A stretch of 64,000 nucleotides of DNA from Anopheles merus (taxonomy: Eukaryota > Arthropoda > Insecta > Diptera > Culicidae): contig NC_054084.1 of assembly GCF_017562075.2 (NCBI RefSeq), positions 15,638,798-15,702,797 of the forward strand. Reading direction: 5' to 3'. A program made the translations under genes and the position numbers. The notes beneath the pieces are model-generated. The model searched no databases. It was not told where the DNA came from and saw only the letters and a program-made list of their open reading frames with translations. Each line of letters starts with the position of its first letter. The stretch's first letter is position 1. Of this stretch, positions 48,993 through 62,670 are shown one piece after another.

Positions 48993-49337
48993 ACCGTGCA
49001 AATAGACGTAGAGAGAGAAAATGCCTCGGGCGACAATTTGAAATATGATCTGTTTCCGATTAATTGCGGTGATAAATTTCACATCGCGTAGATTGAAGTA
49101 GCTCAATGCACCCAGTCAACCAACCTACACCTTTTTTGTTTATAAACATAAACAAAATAAGTGAACATATGTTTAAATTTATTCTTTTTACTCTGGCTTG
49201 TAAACAAACTGGATAATTCCGACTGTTCCGGATAAAGCAGAAATTGCGCGCAGTACAAGAAGCTCTGTTTGCAAAATTGAACTACTTTTGGGGAAGTGTC
49301 GGGCAAGACAATTTCTCTCTACGTCTATTTACGCGGT
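48993..49337. mobile_element. MITE with ACCG-GTAAATAGACGTAGAGAGA-type inverted ends
   Basis: The left end, ACCGTGCAAATAGACGTAG, continues to GGGCGACAATTTG. The right end is its inverse (CAAGACAATTTCTCTCTACGTC then TATTTACGCGGT). The arms are about 40 bp with small indels. The interior is non-coding. No target duplication could be fixed. Confidence 0.75.
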
Positions 49338-52300
49338 AAGACAAGTGACGTCATAAGAGACATGAATGCACACTAGACTGGAACCTGGAATCGCTACGAT
49401 GCTAAGTCGTGCGTTTAACAGCTGTAACAGAAAACCTACACGATCAAGAATTAACCTTACAAAAGGAAACAACCAAAAGGTAGTATTAAATAATCTAGTA
49501 CAAACATGCATTCGGTTTAATGTATTGGTTCGAAGCAACAAAATGACGAAATTAAATGAGACGATGATGATTGTGTTTGAAACCACGTCGAAAAAAAATC
49601 CATAAACTCAGTATTTTTGACTCAAAAGAAATTCAAATGAACATAAATATTCAAATAGGAAATAAAGACGAATCGTTATTACTTGGCCGCTAAAAGCCGC
49701 TGTCACAAATAACACATTAGTGAACCGGAAAGAACAACATAATAGTGATGAGAACAGAAGGTGCAATACAAACTTTATCTTGCGTTTTTTTTAGCTTTAC
49801 AAACTAAACCACCAAAAACACCGACCAACAGCAGCAAGCTTTAACGTTGCAGGGGCAAAAAAAAACACAGTAAATAACATTTTTTGTCCCAAAACGGGAG
49901 CTTTCACATGGCTTAAGTGTAGCGCCAGCATTACCACCAGCTGTTCATTCATGCCAGGCCAGTGAGCTCAGTGTCTGCAGCTCGTCGTGGAAAATGCCAG
50001 CCAGCGCTTAGGTTAAGAGAATGGCAAATGCTGGCAGAACAACGACCACGAAAGAATATCGTCGTTTCCATTCATACACTGGTGCTCGCGCTTTCGCGTG
50101 ATCGCGCACGAATTACGTGGCACACGGAGAGGAACAACTTCTATCGTTTACAGTGTGTGCGTTTACTGCCCAGCGATGGCGATAGATGGCGGCGCGCTTT
50201 AGCAGCAGCTTCAACTCATTCCCAGCTGCGATTGGAGAGATGAAAGGAGTTTTTTTTGCATCATACTCCGTGCCTAAAGTGCTATTCAGTGTTAGTTTAT
50301 GTGAGGGGGGCTACATTTTTCTACTAAATTCCATTCCAGACAGTGAAGACATTTTCTTCAGACGACTCTAAGGGAGAGATAGATTCAAACGCTCAGACGA
50401 CTGTTGAAAAGTACAAAAATAAAAGGTTTTTAAGTCTTTTGTGCAAAATTTTGGCAATCAGCTGCTATATGCTTCGGGAATGCTTCCAAATCAATATTAT
50501 TTGAAATGATGCGTTCAAAAACTGCCAAGACAAATGAATAATGAATGGATAATCCCCACCACTGCTCATCATCTTGGGATTGCCGCTTCCAGAACATTCC
50601 AAAGGGGCAACTCCGCGTTTGTGTTGTGGCAGTCACTCCAAAAAAAAAAGGACATTGCGGATGGTCCTTCAAGAATAAATGACTCTCGCGCGCATTTCCC
50701 ATTATAATGCGAGATTTTTCGGATCCAAGATGATGCTACATCTTCATCGTTATTTCGACTCCACTCCACTCGAGAGGGAGCACACAAACACACACACATC
50801 AACAAAAAAAAAAGATCATTGTTCGAGGACCGTTCACCGTTTTGGTACGATTACCACCGACACACACACCAAAATCCATCGAATCATGATGATGACGCAC
50901 TAAACCTGCAAAAGCATTTGCTTACGCTCTCTGTCTGCCCATACTCCCATACACTCCAGTGTCCAGTCTCCAGAGAATCAATCGGTGAAAGGGAAATGTT
51001 TATTATCTCTACATTCTATGACAGAAGGTCCCCCGGGCGGAGGCTTGGAGGTAGTATAGATGGTTCTCATCAGTCATCCAGCTCCGGTAGCTGGTAGTCC
51101 AAATGCCACATCGACATGGAGTGGAGTTCATTTCGCCTTCTAATGGTCCCACCACGACCGCCACTTGAGAAGAAGGATCGCAATAGTATACACACACACA
51201 AACACACATGTACCAGGTTCGTCTCGTTAGTGGACAAATCCGGCCACAGCCGGGCGACGGCCAGATTGTTATAATTATTGAACCAGTGACGCATTCATAA
51301 CGAGGGTTTGACAGTGGAGCGCGGAGAGAGTTGGAGGGTTTTTGGGATGAAATCAATAATCTAGAAAACCTTCCACTTTTATTGCCATGCTCGGTAGTAC
51401 CTGCTTATCGAAAACCACAGCCACCACCACCACCACCAGCACCAGCATCGACAAGGACACACAGGCGTTCCAAAAATAAAACCTACAAGGATGAGGGAAA
51501 AAGAACACAGCGATGCCCACTAATCGTAATAACCGGAAGGTGACTTTGTGTAGCATAAATCGAGACAAAAAAAAAGGTTGTACACCAATCGTGGGACGTA
51601 AATATTGATTCTAAAAATGTCAACCTTGCCTTTCAGATGCTTACAGGATCCTTGTACAGTGAGGCTGTATATGCTATGCTGTCGAGAATGTTGCGGTGGT
51701 GAACATGCCTTCAACGGTGCTTTATTGTTGGAACAGAACCGGCCCCAAAAATTCTAGTAACGTATCGTCAATACAGACGTGGTGTTGTATGTATTCTATA
51801 GAACGTGTGCCTGATTTATTTTTAGGAAAGAAGCACAATACAGTGGTGGAAATTATTGCAAGCGTATTCTTGTTTCTTGGATTTCATTTTGAGTAGTCGA
51901 TATATTAGTCAATATTGGGGCTTCCATTTTTGTATGGAGTTTAACAGTTGGATGCAGAAATCTTGTAAACACTCCATACAAAACTACACACAAAACTAGC
52001 CTGCAATTTTCAGTCTAGGTTATTCTAGCCTCAAAGCTACAATTAGATTAAAGTATTTGCTCGAAAAAATTACAAAACAAGATTTTGGACCCCAAGGTAT
52101 TTATCCCAAGGTGCATTAAAGAGATCTGCTGATGGAATCCAGAATCAAAGTGTATGTAATCCAGGTGGTCTCATAGCATTTTTTTATAAACAATTTTGAA
52201 CATCACTTTTCAACAGGACGAATGAAAACTTTTGCTCAAATAACCTTTCTAGAGGCTTGACGAATACGCAAAACACGCATAAAATCTTCATTCAGAACAA

Positions 52301-55300
52301 AAGCGATAAAAAATCAGCCTTCTAAATTCATACATCTTGGAATAAACCCACCTGTACATTATACCCACTTAGATAGCTACTCGAAAACAACTATACAATG
52401 CAAACAAATTTCTGACTGAAATTTCAGTCTACGAACTTAAAACATAAAGGGCCCCATTATCATATTTACATTTTGATTCAATCCTTTACTTTTCAAACTT
52501 GAAATTTTCCACACCCAACCATGTGTTTTTGAAACAATTAATTAAGATAATTATAAATCTTGCCATTATAATAATGTTAAAATAAAGACATTTTTATGTA
52601 TAATAGTAACTGAATAGTGTCTTTAGTATCTTTTGGAGCATCAAAATTAATATCACTTGCCATAAAATCATTAAGTGCAGTGAACTTCAAATAATTGTCC
52701 TACAAGCCATTATTAGAAATTTGGAAATCCAATGGATTCAAATCGGGAAGAAAAAATCGTTTTAAATTTGTTTAATCTTTTGTGCCACTAAATAAGGAAT
52801 TTCTAGCGTTCAGATCTAATGCAATAGACATCATCATTAAATCGAAAATTAGACCGCTGAGATGGAGAACCCCAATAAACATCAAGTACCTCCAAATCTA
52901 GTTCTGAGTTCAATTAAGTACCAATCAGAATAAAACCGCCTCCTTATGAATAATGGTTGCGCTTAAACAAATTTCCTACACTGTATTGGATGAAATGCTT
53001 TCAATGCAAAACATAAACTATAAATAAGGCGTCAGACGTTGCCACCAAAAATATGTGTGATAGCCTACGCAGACGACAAAATGATAGCATTCGTAGCCCA
53101 ATCTCCCCTTCTTACACCTACCAAGCTACGCCCTATTAAAAGTCTATAATTAATGTATAAAAAATCACATAATTCAAAACTTATAGGATATGAAAAACGC
53201 GGAAGAAAAAAGCGCCTCATTTCCCAGCGTGCGTTTGATACATGTGCGTCAAAATACCTTCACCCCAAGAGCACCGCAGTTTTCATTTTCATCACCGCAG
53301 AAAACTTTCCTCACCGCCAGTAATGCCCACTACCCCCATCCAACCCTACTCCGCGGCCGCATGGAAGGGTGATCTATTATTCATTTGCAGCAACCCTCCG
53401 TGCGGCGGTGTTTCGATGAATTTTCATTTTCACCGGCAGCTAACACGAACCGGGTACGAAATTTTTCGAAAAATAAGCCCCCCTGCTGCTACTACTCGTC
53501 GCCCGTGGGCTTTTGCGGGCATCGATGTACAATTTAACATCATCCGTCGTCATCGTCATGCTGATTGGCGCCGCAACAGAAGGGCCCCTGCGGAGAGAGG
53601 GAAGGCTCGAGTTTTGGAACCGTCGCCATCATATGCGACCAAGGGATTTTGCCACTCAGCAACAGTGTGCGGGCGGGTGCGGGCATTCCAGTGAAAGGTA
53701 TGCACCATCCCCCCCCCCTCAAATCCACCCTCCCACGCAACAGAATAGGGCTGTGAAAAACCGATCCCATCCTCCCACACCTACTATTTCTTCAGGTGGA
53801 GGCAATGAATACCTTTTGACATGGCACATTTTCATGCCACGCTATGAGTTTGCAAAAAATGTTGGGTTTTCCTCAAAATTTTCACGCCCATCACGGCAAA
53901 TTACAGGGTAGCAATATTCGCTGGAGATTACTGTTAGCCCTAACAGGGGAGGGTGTTTCTGTATCCCGCTCCAGGTCGAATAGTTAACACTGCCAATCTA
54001 CCTTCTTACTGTCATCGTGTTTGACCGGTCACGCGCATGATATGAACTTTTTCCCGAAGAAGGTACAAATTACCTAAATACTCTGTTATTTTTACTACAA
54101 ACAAACAACCAAACCTTCACTATCTTGCACAACAACAAACGTCAATGGAAAAAGCAAAGCAAGTAAACCAATTTAAGCTTCAAATTACACAGCCACAACG
54201 CAAAGATCACAAAGTTAGCCTTCGCTGGGAAACGCGCTTTTAACGTATTGCGCCGTTAAAGCTGACATTTAAATTAATCTTTCACCTCAAAATGTCATTT
54301 TGCTGGTAGCCTACCTTAGCTAAGCAGCTGGTAAAGGGCACTATAACACGGTCCTGCTGTTGCTGGACACAACCGCGGACAAGGTTGTGACCGGTTGTTC
54401 AACTAAATCCCGTCGAGCAGTGTAGCAGAGCAGATAAGGGCTGTGAAAACAACCCTTAGCGTACAAAGCACAGTTGGAGTTGATGCTGGTGCGGTTGATA
54501 AGACGTAACCACAACACAGCTCACCAGTAAGAAGTAAAATCTTCTGGATTGACAGTCCTTGCAGCATGTAACCTTGCGCCGTTGATAAGGCGACACATGT
54601 CACGGGTGGTGACCGAGGGACCGACCGAAACCGGACAAGAATGTTGTCGCGAGACACACCGCACACACACACAGGGCATGGTATAAGCAAACTGTTCTAC
54701 TTTCTCGCATCCGCCAGAAGCGGTACAATTTATGGCCATATCTAATCGTTCTAACTAAAATGTGTCAAGCAAACAAATCTGCTTCGGGAGGGTGATAGTT
54801 AGAGAGATTCACCATTATCGATTGCTATCTGGTTGAGCTACCACTACTATAAAGCGCCCGGAAATTGACAACAGTGAATTATTGCACCATTTTGTACTGA
54901 TCGCATTTACCCTCTTTCTAATATTCATGGGCACTACAAGCTACATCGGATCCATCAGTCGAAAGGGTTGCTGCAGGAAGTGAGGCTTGATTTAGACGAG
55001 TGCGTGATTGGGTGGGGGACCATATCACTACAATCAAGCAAATCATCGTTGTTTTGGGGTGGTTTAATGTAGTTGTAGGCTGTTAAGTGGTCAAAAACTG
55101 GGCATTAACATTCACCATGGCGCTATTCGCTCATAGTGGTGATGGTGGTGTGATCATAAATAGTACGCAACAGTATCCAATAGTTAAATTATCTAGCTCG
55201 AGAGCACATGTACTGGGACGTAAACATTACATCAGATGGTACTTTGACGGTATCATAAGTGAGACCAAGTTATCAGATTATATCACAACTGCTGCATTGG

Positions 55301-55683
55301 TTAAATAATACTGGATCAATATGCAATTTTTAAGAAAAAAAAACTTTGAAAATAATATATTGTCAAATAAAAATTACGAACTGCTCATTCGCGTACTCAA
55401 CCTGATCGAATTTATGCTTCTTTGGAATATTGTTTTATCTAGCAAAGTTAAACACAGTAATTTTGCGTATTAATTGTATTACAATGATTTTCTAGCCACA
55501 ATAACAACCAAAATTCGATTGACAGTGTTGATCAGAAGTTGTTACAATTTCGGTAACACTTTCTTGGTATATTTCTTATGGGAACTTTATGTGATGGAAA
55601 TTGGACTTTACGGCACCTTTTTCCAGTTGGATTCTAAATGAGCATGTCCAAAAAAGGGTACTGTTGTTGTTGACTCTACTCAA
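49338..55683. other. Gene-free segment
   Basis: Includes a GC-richer island at about 49960-50230 with TCAGTG initiator-like motifs and another at about 53180-53800. 51900-53160 is AT-rich. No coding gene recognised. Confidence 0.5.
51928..51983. repeat. Short inverted repeat (13-bp perfect arms)
   Basis: TTTTGTATGGAGT (51928-51940) and ACTCCATACAAAA (51971-51983) flank a 30-nt spacer. The arms are AT-rich. It may be a MITE remnant or a simple hairpin. Confidence 0.6.
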
Positions 55684-55896
55684 GCCGGTCTCGTGGTACA
55701 GCCGTCAACTCGTACGACTTAACAACATGTCCGTCATGGGTTCAAGCCCCTAATGAACCGTGCCGCCATACGTAGGACTGACTATCCTGCTATGGGGGGT
55801 AATCCATAAGTCACTGAAAGCCAAGCCTACAAGTAGTGGTTCAAAGCAGGCCTTGACAGACACCGGTTGTTGAGACAATAGAAGAAAAAGAAGAAA
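55684..55896 (+). mobile_element. tRNA-derived SINE (SINE200-like), copy D
   Basis: Starts GCCGGTCTCGTGGTACAGCC, carries the B box GGGTTCAAGCCCC and the GCAGGCCTTGAC...CCGGTTGTTG block, and ends in GAAGAAAAAGAAGAAA. It aligns throughout with copies A and C. Confidence 0.9.
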
Positions 55897-58655
55897 TGTC
55901 CACTAAAGTCCTCCACAAGGGTCCCAACAATTTTGAGAATCCCAGAAAAACGCTGTAGTGCTGCATCAGTTATAAAAATCCAATATGGCAGAACGCAACG
56001 ATCAATAAGGTGTAAATAATTCAACGTGGTTTATAGGATACAATATATATGGGTATAATGCAACATGTCAAAAATGTCTATTTAGTAGTTTCTATAATTT
56101 GCATTTAAATTCTATATCTTTGATTAATTATAAAATCGACATAAAATAATTAAAAAAAGTGCCCTTGTCATTCATAAGGATATGTAACAAATCAGTGTAT
56201 TAGATAAATCATAGATCATTAGAGCAATAATATAATAACATTTTTAATTTAAAAAAATAGTTCAAAATAAGAACAAATAAATTAAAATCGCTTTGGATTA
56301 ATATAGAATCATTCGTATGGCTACACATACATACATTTTCTTTCCTTTTGAACGTTGTCGTCACCACTATGTAATCTAGTGCAACGTTACAAAATCTTTA
56401 AAACAGACCAGGATCTTTCAAACGCATTGTAGAAGAAAAAAGCATATTTATAATGCTTTCACAGATATTTCCGTTCCATTTTCAACACAACTAATCGACA
56501 TAAGACAAGATGACTCTCAGTTGGCTCAACACAACAGTCTCACACTATCTGTACCCGGTCGCCTTCACTAAAACCCTGATTGACACACACAAAAAAATGC
56601 TGCTTCTTGTTACCTGGATTTTTTATTGCCAAAAAAAAAAGAACAGATCGTTGGCACATACTCTATAGCAATTGCTGTTTACAGACCATTTGTTTTATGG
56701 TAATTGTATGCCAACTTCATTATACCCGAAAGGATGCCCATATCCTTAGCCCCGTTCCTTTTGTTGATTTTACGTGCTTGCAAGCGCGCTACAGTGTGTG
56801 TGTGTACCTGTATCCAAAATAATCACACTTTACCCAACATCGAAATCGTGTAATCTTACTCTCTAACAATAACTACAAGGTAAGATAAACACGTAGAAGA
56901 ATATCCGACCGTAACGAGCGGTAAAGTTTGAGAGAAAAAAAAACACAAACTAACCGCTTCTCTATCGCGTCTCTAATCACGGCACACCAGTTGTAGCGTA
57001 TGATTTTATTTACCTGAAATTAAATTATGAAACACCACGAAATGGGAAGTAAATGTAAAGCAACCAACCACCACCGCACAACAACAACGAGCACCCGCGC
57101 TCATCGCTGGCGTAACGCATCTGATAAGCCAGCAAGAGACCAGCAGCAGCAAATAAACAACAAACAAATAAACAAACAGACACACACACACGGCAAAAGC
57201 GTGTGCTCCAACAACATAACGCGCAGTAGGCTGGAAATATTAAAAAAAAAAACACATTCACCGAAAACTTTGAAAATCACACCCCTAACCGCGTCGATTG
57301 AGAGTGGAAAATGCCATTACGCAATGATGTGCCGGTGGTGAGTGGGGGGGGGGTGATGATGCAGCGTGTTGTGTTGGCCGGGCAACCCCAAAGAAAGTGC
57401 GTATTCCGTGCGTCTTTACGACGTAGTAAGGCTCACACATACACAGAAACATGGTTGGTTAAACAGTGCGCGCACACACGATTCACGGTTCAGCGGGCAA
57501 ATGATAAGACAAAACTATCAAACCAACAAGCACACTACACTATCCGTTCACAATCCGTTACGGGACAGCATGCGGAAGCGATGCTCCGTCAAATCCGTTC
57601 CGAAGCAAACCCCGAGGTAAGAGAGGTGCGTGTGTTAAAGGGATTCGATGGAGCGAGTGGCTGCTTGCCATAAACCATCCATAATGCCATACGCACTACA
57701 CATGGTGACACAATATCACAACACCACCAGTTGTTGTCCACAGGGCCTCGATTGTATTGTTTACTACTATTGTGTGTTGCCCAACAGCAGCAGCACACGA
57801 TCGAGCTTAAACGGCTCGATGATTGACGGTCTCGACTACGCCTACTCAATTACCGGTGGTGATGGTGGTAGTAGGTTGTTGGGAGGCGAGACTTGCGAAG
57901 GCTTGCCGTTTGAAATATCATACGTGTAGCGATCTCTGCTGCCTTTCCACAACAAGCTTTTCAAACGCTTGTTGATAGTCATCTTTCAACTAGTGATGGT
58001 TTATTTCCTTTTACTAATCAACAGCTGGGGCTTTACACCGCTATTAACACACATTGCAATGGTATTAGAAGGAAATGTTGCTAGAAGATCATTATAATGT
58101 GTGTTTGTGTGATATAAATCATAGTAAATGACGTGAAATACAGGAATAAAAAAACAGGAAGAATAAATGAGCATATACTACAACATGGATGCGTTTATGC
58201 TGCTTAATTAAGATCTTGGACGTCAGCTTACAAAAATCATAACTGAACGATTCTGAATCTGAAACAACTTTTCGCATAATAAAAATCAATTTAATTTGTA
58301 TTTGTATATATTTGTAAGGAAGAACAGCTTTCATATATACTCCAACGGGCTTCAATTATCATTCAAGAGTGTTCTAAAAAACAATTTAGAAAAGAATCAT
58401 ACTCCTTACGAGTACAAACGCACACCACTTACAGTCGGCCCGTGACTTTTTGGCCAAAACAACACCATAAACAAACAGCACTCTATTGGCTCGCAGACCC
58501 TTTTTCCGGGTTTCTTAAATATGAAAACAAAATCAAACAACTAAAAACATTTACCCACTAACGGTGATGGCGATGTGCCACGACCACGTGTGAGTTACAG
58601 GTCACATACTGCCCAAAAAGCGACCTAAATCCCAAAGCAGCACTGTGCAGACTGT
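55897..58655. other. Gene-free segment apart from the candidate exon
   Basis: AT-rich to 56500, then CA-rich. Contains the unassigned ORF at 57744-57929. Nothing else recognised. Confidence 0.5.
57744..57929 (+). CDS. Unassigned candidate terminal exon (61 codons plus stop)
   Basis: This is the only stretch in the 45-kb upstream region with coding-like composition. A good acceptor (TTGTTGTCCACAG) precedes an open frame ending ...PFEISYV-stop, with an Asn/Ser/Gly-rich middle (NSSSTRSSLNGSMIDGLDYA). A phase-0 donor lies 127 bp upstream (CCCCGAG|GTAAGA at 57616/57617) at the end of another open frame, so the two could be spliced. I do not recognise the protein. No further exons are visible on the plus strand, and chance is possible. 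Confidence 0.2.
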   Translation, partial: GLDCIVYYYCVLPNSSSTRSSLNGSMIDGLDYAYSITGGDGGSRLLGGETCEGLPFEISYV

Positions 58656-58663
58656 GTTAGAAA

Positions 58664-59443
58664 CAGTGCTGCAAAATGTCATGAGCATCACGAGATGTTC
58701 ACCAACGAAAACAATCAACATATCCGTGTTAGCTTGATGTTCATTACTAATACTCAATGAAAGTGCGTCATGACATGCCAGTGAACAGCTGTTCACTGAT
58801 GCTATGTAACAACTGAGATGATCAGTGATGAGACTCCAACAGTTGGAGGACATGACATTTTGTTTAGCACCCAACTCTTGATCACTCACTTGGTCACGAA
58901 ATTTTGTGTTGGTGATAATCACGACCTTCTTGGAATATACTTGGCGCTTGGTCCTAAGCAACAAAATGGGCAGTCTTTCTCGCTCTTTTTGCTTTGATTG
59001 TCTATCGGGTCAAACAGATCGAGAAAACATGCTCATTTTGTTTCTTGGAACCACTCACACGCTCCACATATCCCCCATGACCATGGTGATGATCATCGAC
59101 AGAAAATGTCACAATGTCACCAAGCATGTGATGGTCGCAACAACTGTTTGAGTCTCACCTCTGATCATTACAGTAGAGCTCGTGACGCTGACATTATTTT
59201 GTTTCAGCCAAAATTTGTCATGACTATCTCAGTGACATTTTGCAGCACTGATCACAGTAAAAAAATTCATGACGTAGAGGCTCACCAAGCGATGGTCACA
59301 AAAATGTCACGAAACATGCATTGGTCACACCAACCGTTTTGAGTATCATCTCTGAATATCACAAATGAGTACGTGACGTTGACATGAATTTTGTTGCAGT
59401 CAGCTTTTTTATGATATTCTGACAGTGACATTTTGCAGCACTG
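58664..59443. mobile_element. hAT-like MITE with CAGTGCTGCAAAATGTCA ends and internal tandem duplication
   Basis: The left end CAGTGCTGCAAAATGTCA and right end TGACATTTTGCAGCACTG are perfect 18-bp inverted repeats. The flanks GTTAGAAA (58656-58663) and GTCAGAAG (59444-59451) are a 6/8-matching target duplication. A second copy of the right end lies at 59230-59250, because about 193 bp (about 59058-59250) are tandemly duplicated as 59251-59443. Non-coding. Confidence 0.88.
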
Positions 59444-59451
59444 GTCAGAAG

Positions 59452-62400
59452 TGATATGAGGTTTGGAATTATAAAAAAAGTGTTCTAAAAAAAAGTAGTT
59501 TTAAATACAGCTTTCAAAATAACATATTTCTATCGAGCTTACAAACACTTTTTCGCTCCGTTTACTTTTCACATCACAATAACCCTATTTTGCTACCCTA
59601 CATTTTAATCTAACCGTAGAGTGGCCGCCAGAACAATCTCCTCTAACGAACCTGTCCAGTTTGTGATTTCACCCAACTCCATCATTTGACGATGGCCGCG
59701 TGTAATATTTTTTTACCCACGATCCAATGAGCACGGGGACAGGCAAGCCATGTCAATGACAGGTTTCCGGTGCGAAAGTCAACCTCCTTCGATCGTGCAA
59801 CCCCCCCGCGTTTTGGTGCGCGGTGAAGGCTTTCGAGGGGTGTAAAAGCTTTGATGATGCGAACACAAGCATGGGGTGGAGCAAACAATATGGTTGATTT
59901 ATAGAAAGAAGTATTAAGGTAAATAACAATAGATTTAAAATTACTCCTAGCTTCGATTCATTTTTGTTGAAAACATTAGATATTTTATTGACATAGACAA
60001 TTGTTTTACACAGTTTGTTTTGCAACGAGCTTTTTTATTGCATTTTAACTAGTTTATCAGCCAAAAATTGTAAACAAATTGTAATTTACTTAATAAAATA
60101 AAATAAGAGGGCACATTTATGTAACAGTTGCTAAGGTTTAGCTAATAAATTTAATTCAAGAATGGTTGCAAACAATTTCAAAAAAAAAAAAAAACGAAAA
60201 TTCCAAATTCACGGAAAATGATTAAAAACACGAAAAATTAAAAACAAAATTGTGATGCTATATTGTGTTAATATTCGCTACTGTCAACAAATACAGATGA
60301 CAGATGCATAATAAACATGTTTTGTAGCCGAAGACACAAAGCATGCCATGAGTAAGGTGCATGAGCATTTTACAAATTATCATCCAAGATTCTATATCAT
60401 TTTAATTAAAACAAGATCACCATTTTCTTGTGCGCAATGCTTTTACTGCAATATAATCAACTTACCTCTCAATTCTTTGCTGCTACTAAATGATGAAACC
60501 TTTCCCCACCGAACACGGTTCTTGCTGAGACAAATCGCTTTAATTTTACACTACTTTTACACTTCTCGCCACTTCTGAGCCGCCCGACGACAACAGGACA
60601 ATGAGAATTCACAAATTTCACCGATTTTTCCTCCTATTGCACTTTGTTCACACTTCGCAAGCACTGTGAGACCGATAGAGAGACAAGAGCAAAAGAGAAA
60701 TGAAACCTTTTTGCCGCGCAGATTAGAAGCATACTACATTTGCATGCCCCCAGCACTGGCAGCCTTCTCTCTTGTGTGCGCAATTCATTCACCTTTTCTC
60801 AGCGCAACAACAATCTCGTCAGGCGAAAATGATTATAAATACAAAATCACACACTTTGTGGTTGAACCAGCGATGGGCGCGTGAAGCCCTCTACCAGCGA
60901 ACAATCGCGGCACTTGTTTAGAGCACACAAACACGCACACACACACACATGTACAAACAATCAAACACACATGGGGGCGCACCACTACTACTGCAGCACG
61001 TTACGCGGGCACGTATGTGCAGCATCAGCAAAGTAGCCTTTGGCATGCTTTGATGCTCACACTCTCTTGTGGGGATGATGATCATCTAAACAACGAACCG
61101 CAGCAACAGCAGCAGCAGCAGCAGCCACGTTGCCATCGGATCCACATCCACAGACAAACGCCAACACACCAACACCAACAGTTGCAATCAAACATGCGAT
61201 AGATGGAACCGAACCAAAAACTAACATAAAAGCAAACCCAAAACCACAAAGCTAATGCTTTTGGGGTGTGCTATGTTTAATTGCTCGCGATAAAACAGAT
61301 CCCCAAAAGAGTTTGGCATTGATTGTTGTCCCATTTTTAGTTTTGTAAAATATTAAATAAATTTTAAGTTATTTAAACGAATTTTTGGGATTTTTCTTTT
61401 CATAAAACAAGTTACATTATAACAGTTCTAAACGTCTTTTGCATGAAAATAAAATAATTTGCATACTCTCCCAGCTTCTACTACTACCACTAGCAAAAAT
61501 GCATTTCCCCCACGACACACATCCGTCCCGGGACAACAATCAGCTGTGCTGTGCGCTATGCTACCGGTGTTGGGGGTGCTGCTGTGATTATGAAACATGA
61601 TGACCGTGGCGGCCCTCCCATTCCTTTCGCCCTTGTCACCCCCGATAGAGCACATGCACAGAACGACCAAAATAGACGACGGCTTGTGGTGTGTGCACAC
61701 CACAGCAGTCCTTGGTGACATATTCGAAGAAAATCGATCATCGATGGAAACAGGTATAGAAAAACAAACGGCAAGAATGAAACTACAAAAGGTGTAAAAG
61801 CAGCGGCACACTTTGTTGCTCTCGCGGGAGCATAGGCTCCTGACTGCGCCAACCAGTCGGTAAGGTGCATTTTCGTCTTGTGTCGAGTGCTAGTTGTTGG
61901 ACACTATGTTGAGAAAGGGTGAGGAAGCTTTAGGAATAGCGTAGTGTGCGACACAACAAACAAGGGTCACAAGCAGATAAAGAACAACAAATACAAGGGA
62001 AATGATAAAAGGGGTGAAGATACTTGTGTGTTTGTGTGGTGTTTGGTGTTGAGCAGAATTTGTATAATTTTTCGGTTTTTTTTTTTCTACAATTTTAATT
62101 GCTAAACAAAAACCTTCCAGCTTTCGTTCAGTTTTAGAAAGCTGTAAATTATTGATGAACATCACTTGCATTGCTGTTGCATTTCTTCTCTTCTATGCAC
62201 TGTGAAGTTGGCCAAAAAGGAGAAAAAAATAGATTTTCTCACAACATTGCACTAATATCGTCAGTTATCTTAAAACGCAGCATAAGAAATCATATTCGAT
62301 GGAAAAAAGGAAACACACACACACACAGACATTTCACCAGCATTCGCTAAACAAAACATTCACACACTCATGGCGACACATCTTTCCTGCTTTGGTTGGT

Positions 62401-62670
62401 CTGCAGCAGCTCCGAAATAGCGGAACTGTTTCACCTCAATATTTGCCACTTTTGATCGATTAGATTGCAATATTTTTGGCATTTCAATACGACAGCACAC
62501 TTACACACAAGTTACGTAACGTAAATTAAGTACATTTTTGATGATTTCGTAGAAAATTTTCACTTTGCTCTCGACACGGGAGCGCACAGACACGTCCGAC
62601 CGTCGCAGAGGAAACCCGATTTTTGACAGCGATCCTGACGTACACGTACACACAAGCTCTGCACGCTGTG
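59452..62670. other. Gene-free segment
   Basis: AT-rich with a poly-A run near 60181 and a CAG/CAA-rich stretch at about 61098-61125 that gives a Gln-rich spurious frame. No gene recognised. Confidence 0.5.

Noticed and set aside
58998..59342. 114-codon ORF
   Set aside because: Lies entirely inside the non-coding hAT-like MITE.
61017..61202. Gln/His-rich ORF
   Set aside because: Derived from a CAG/CAA repeat; no coding context.
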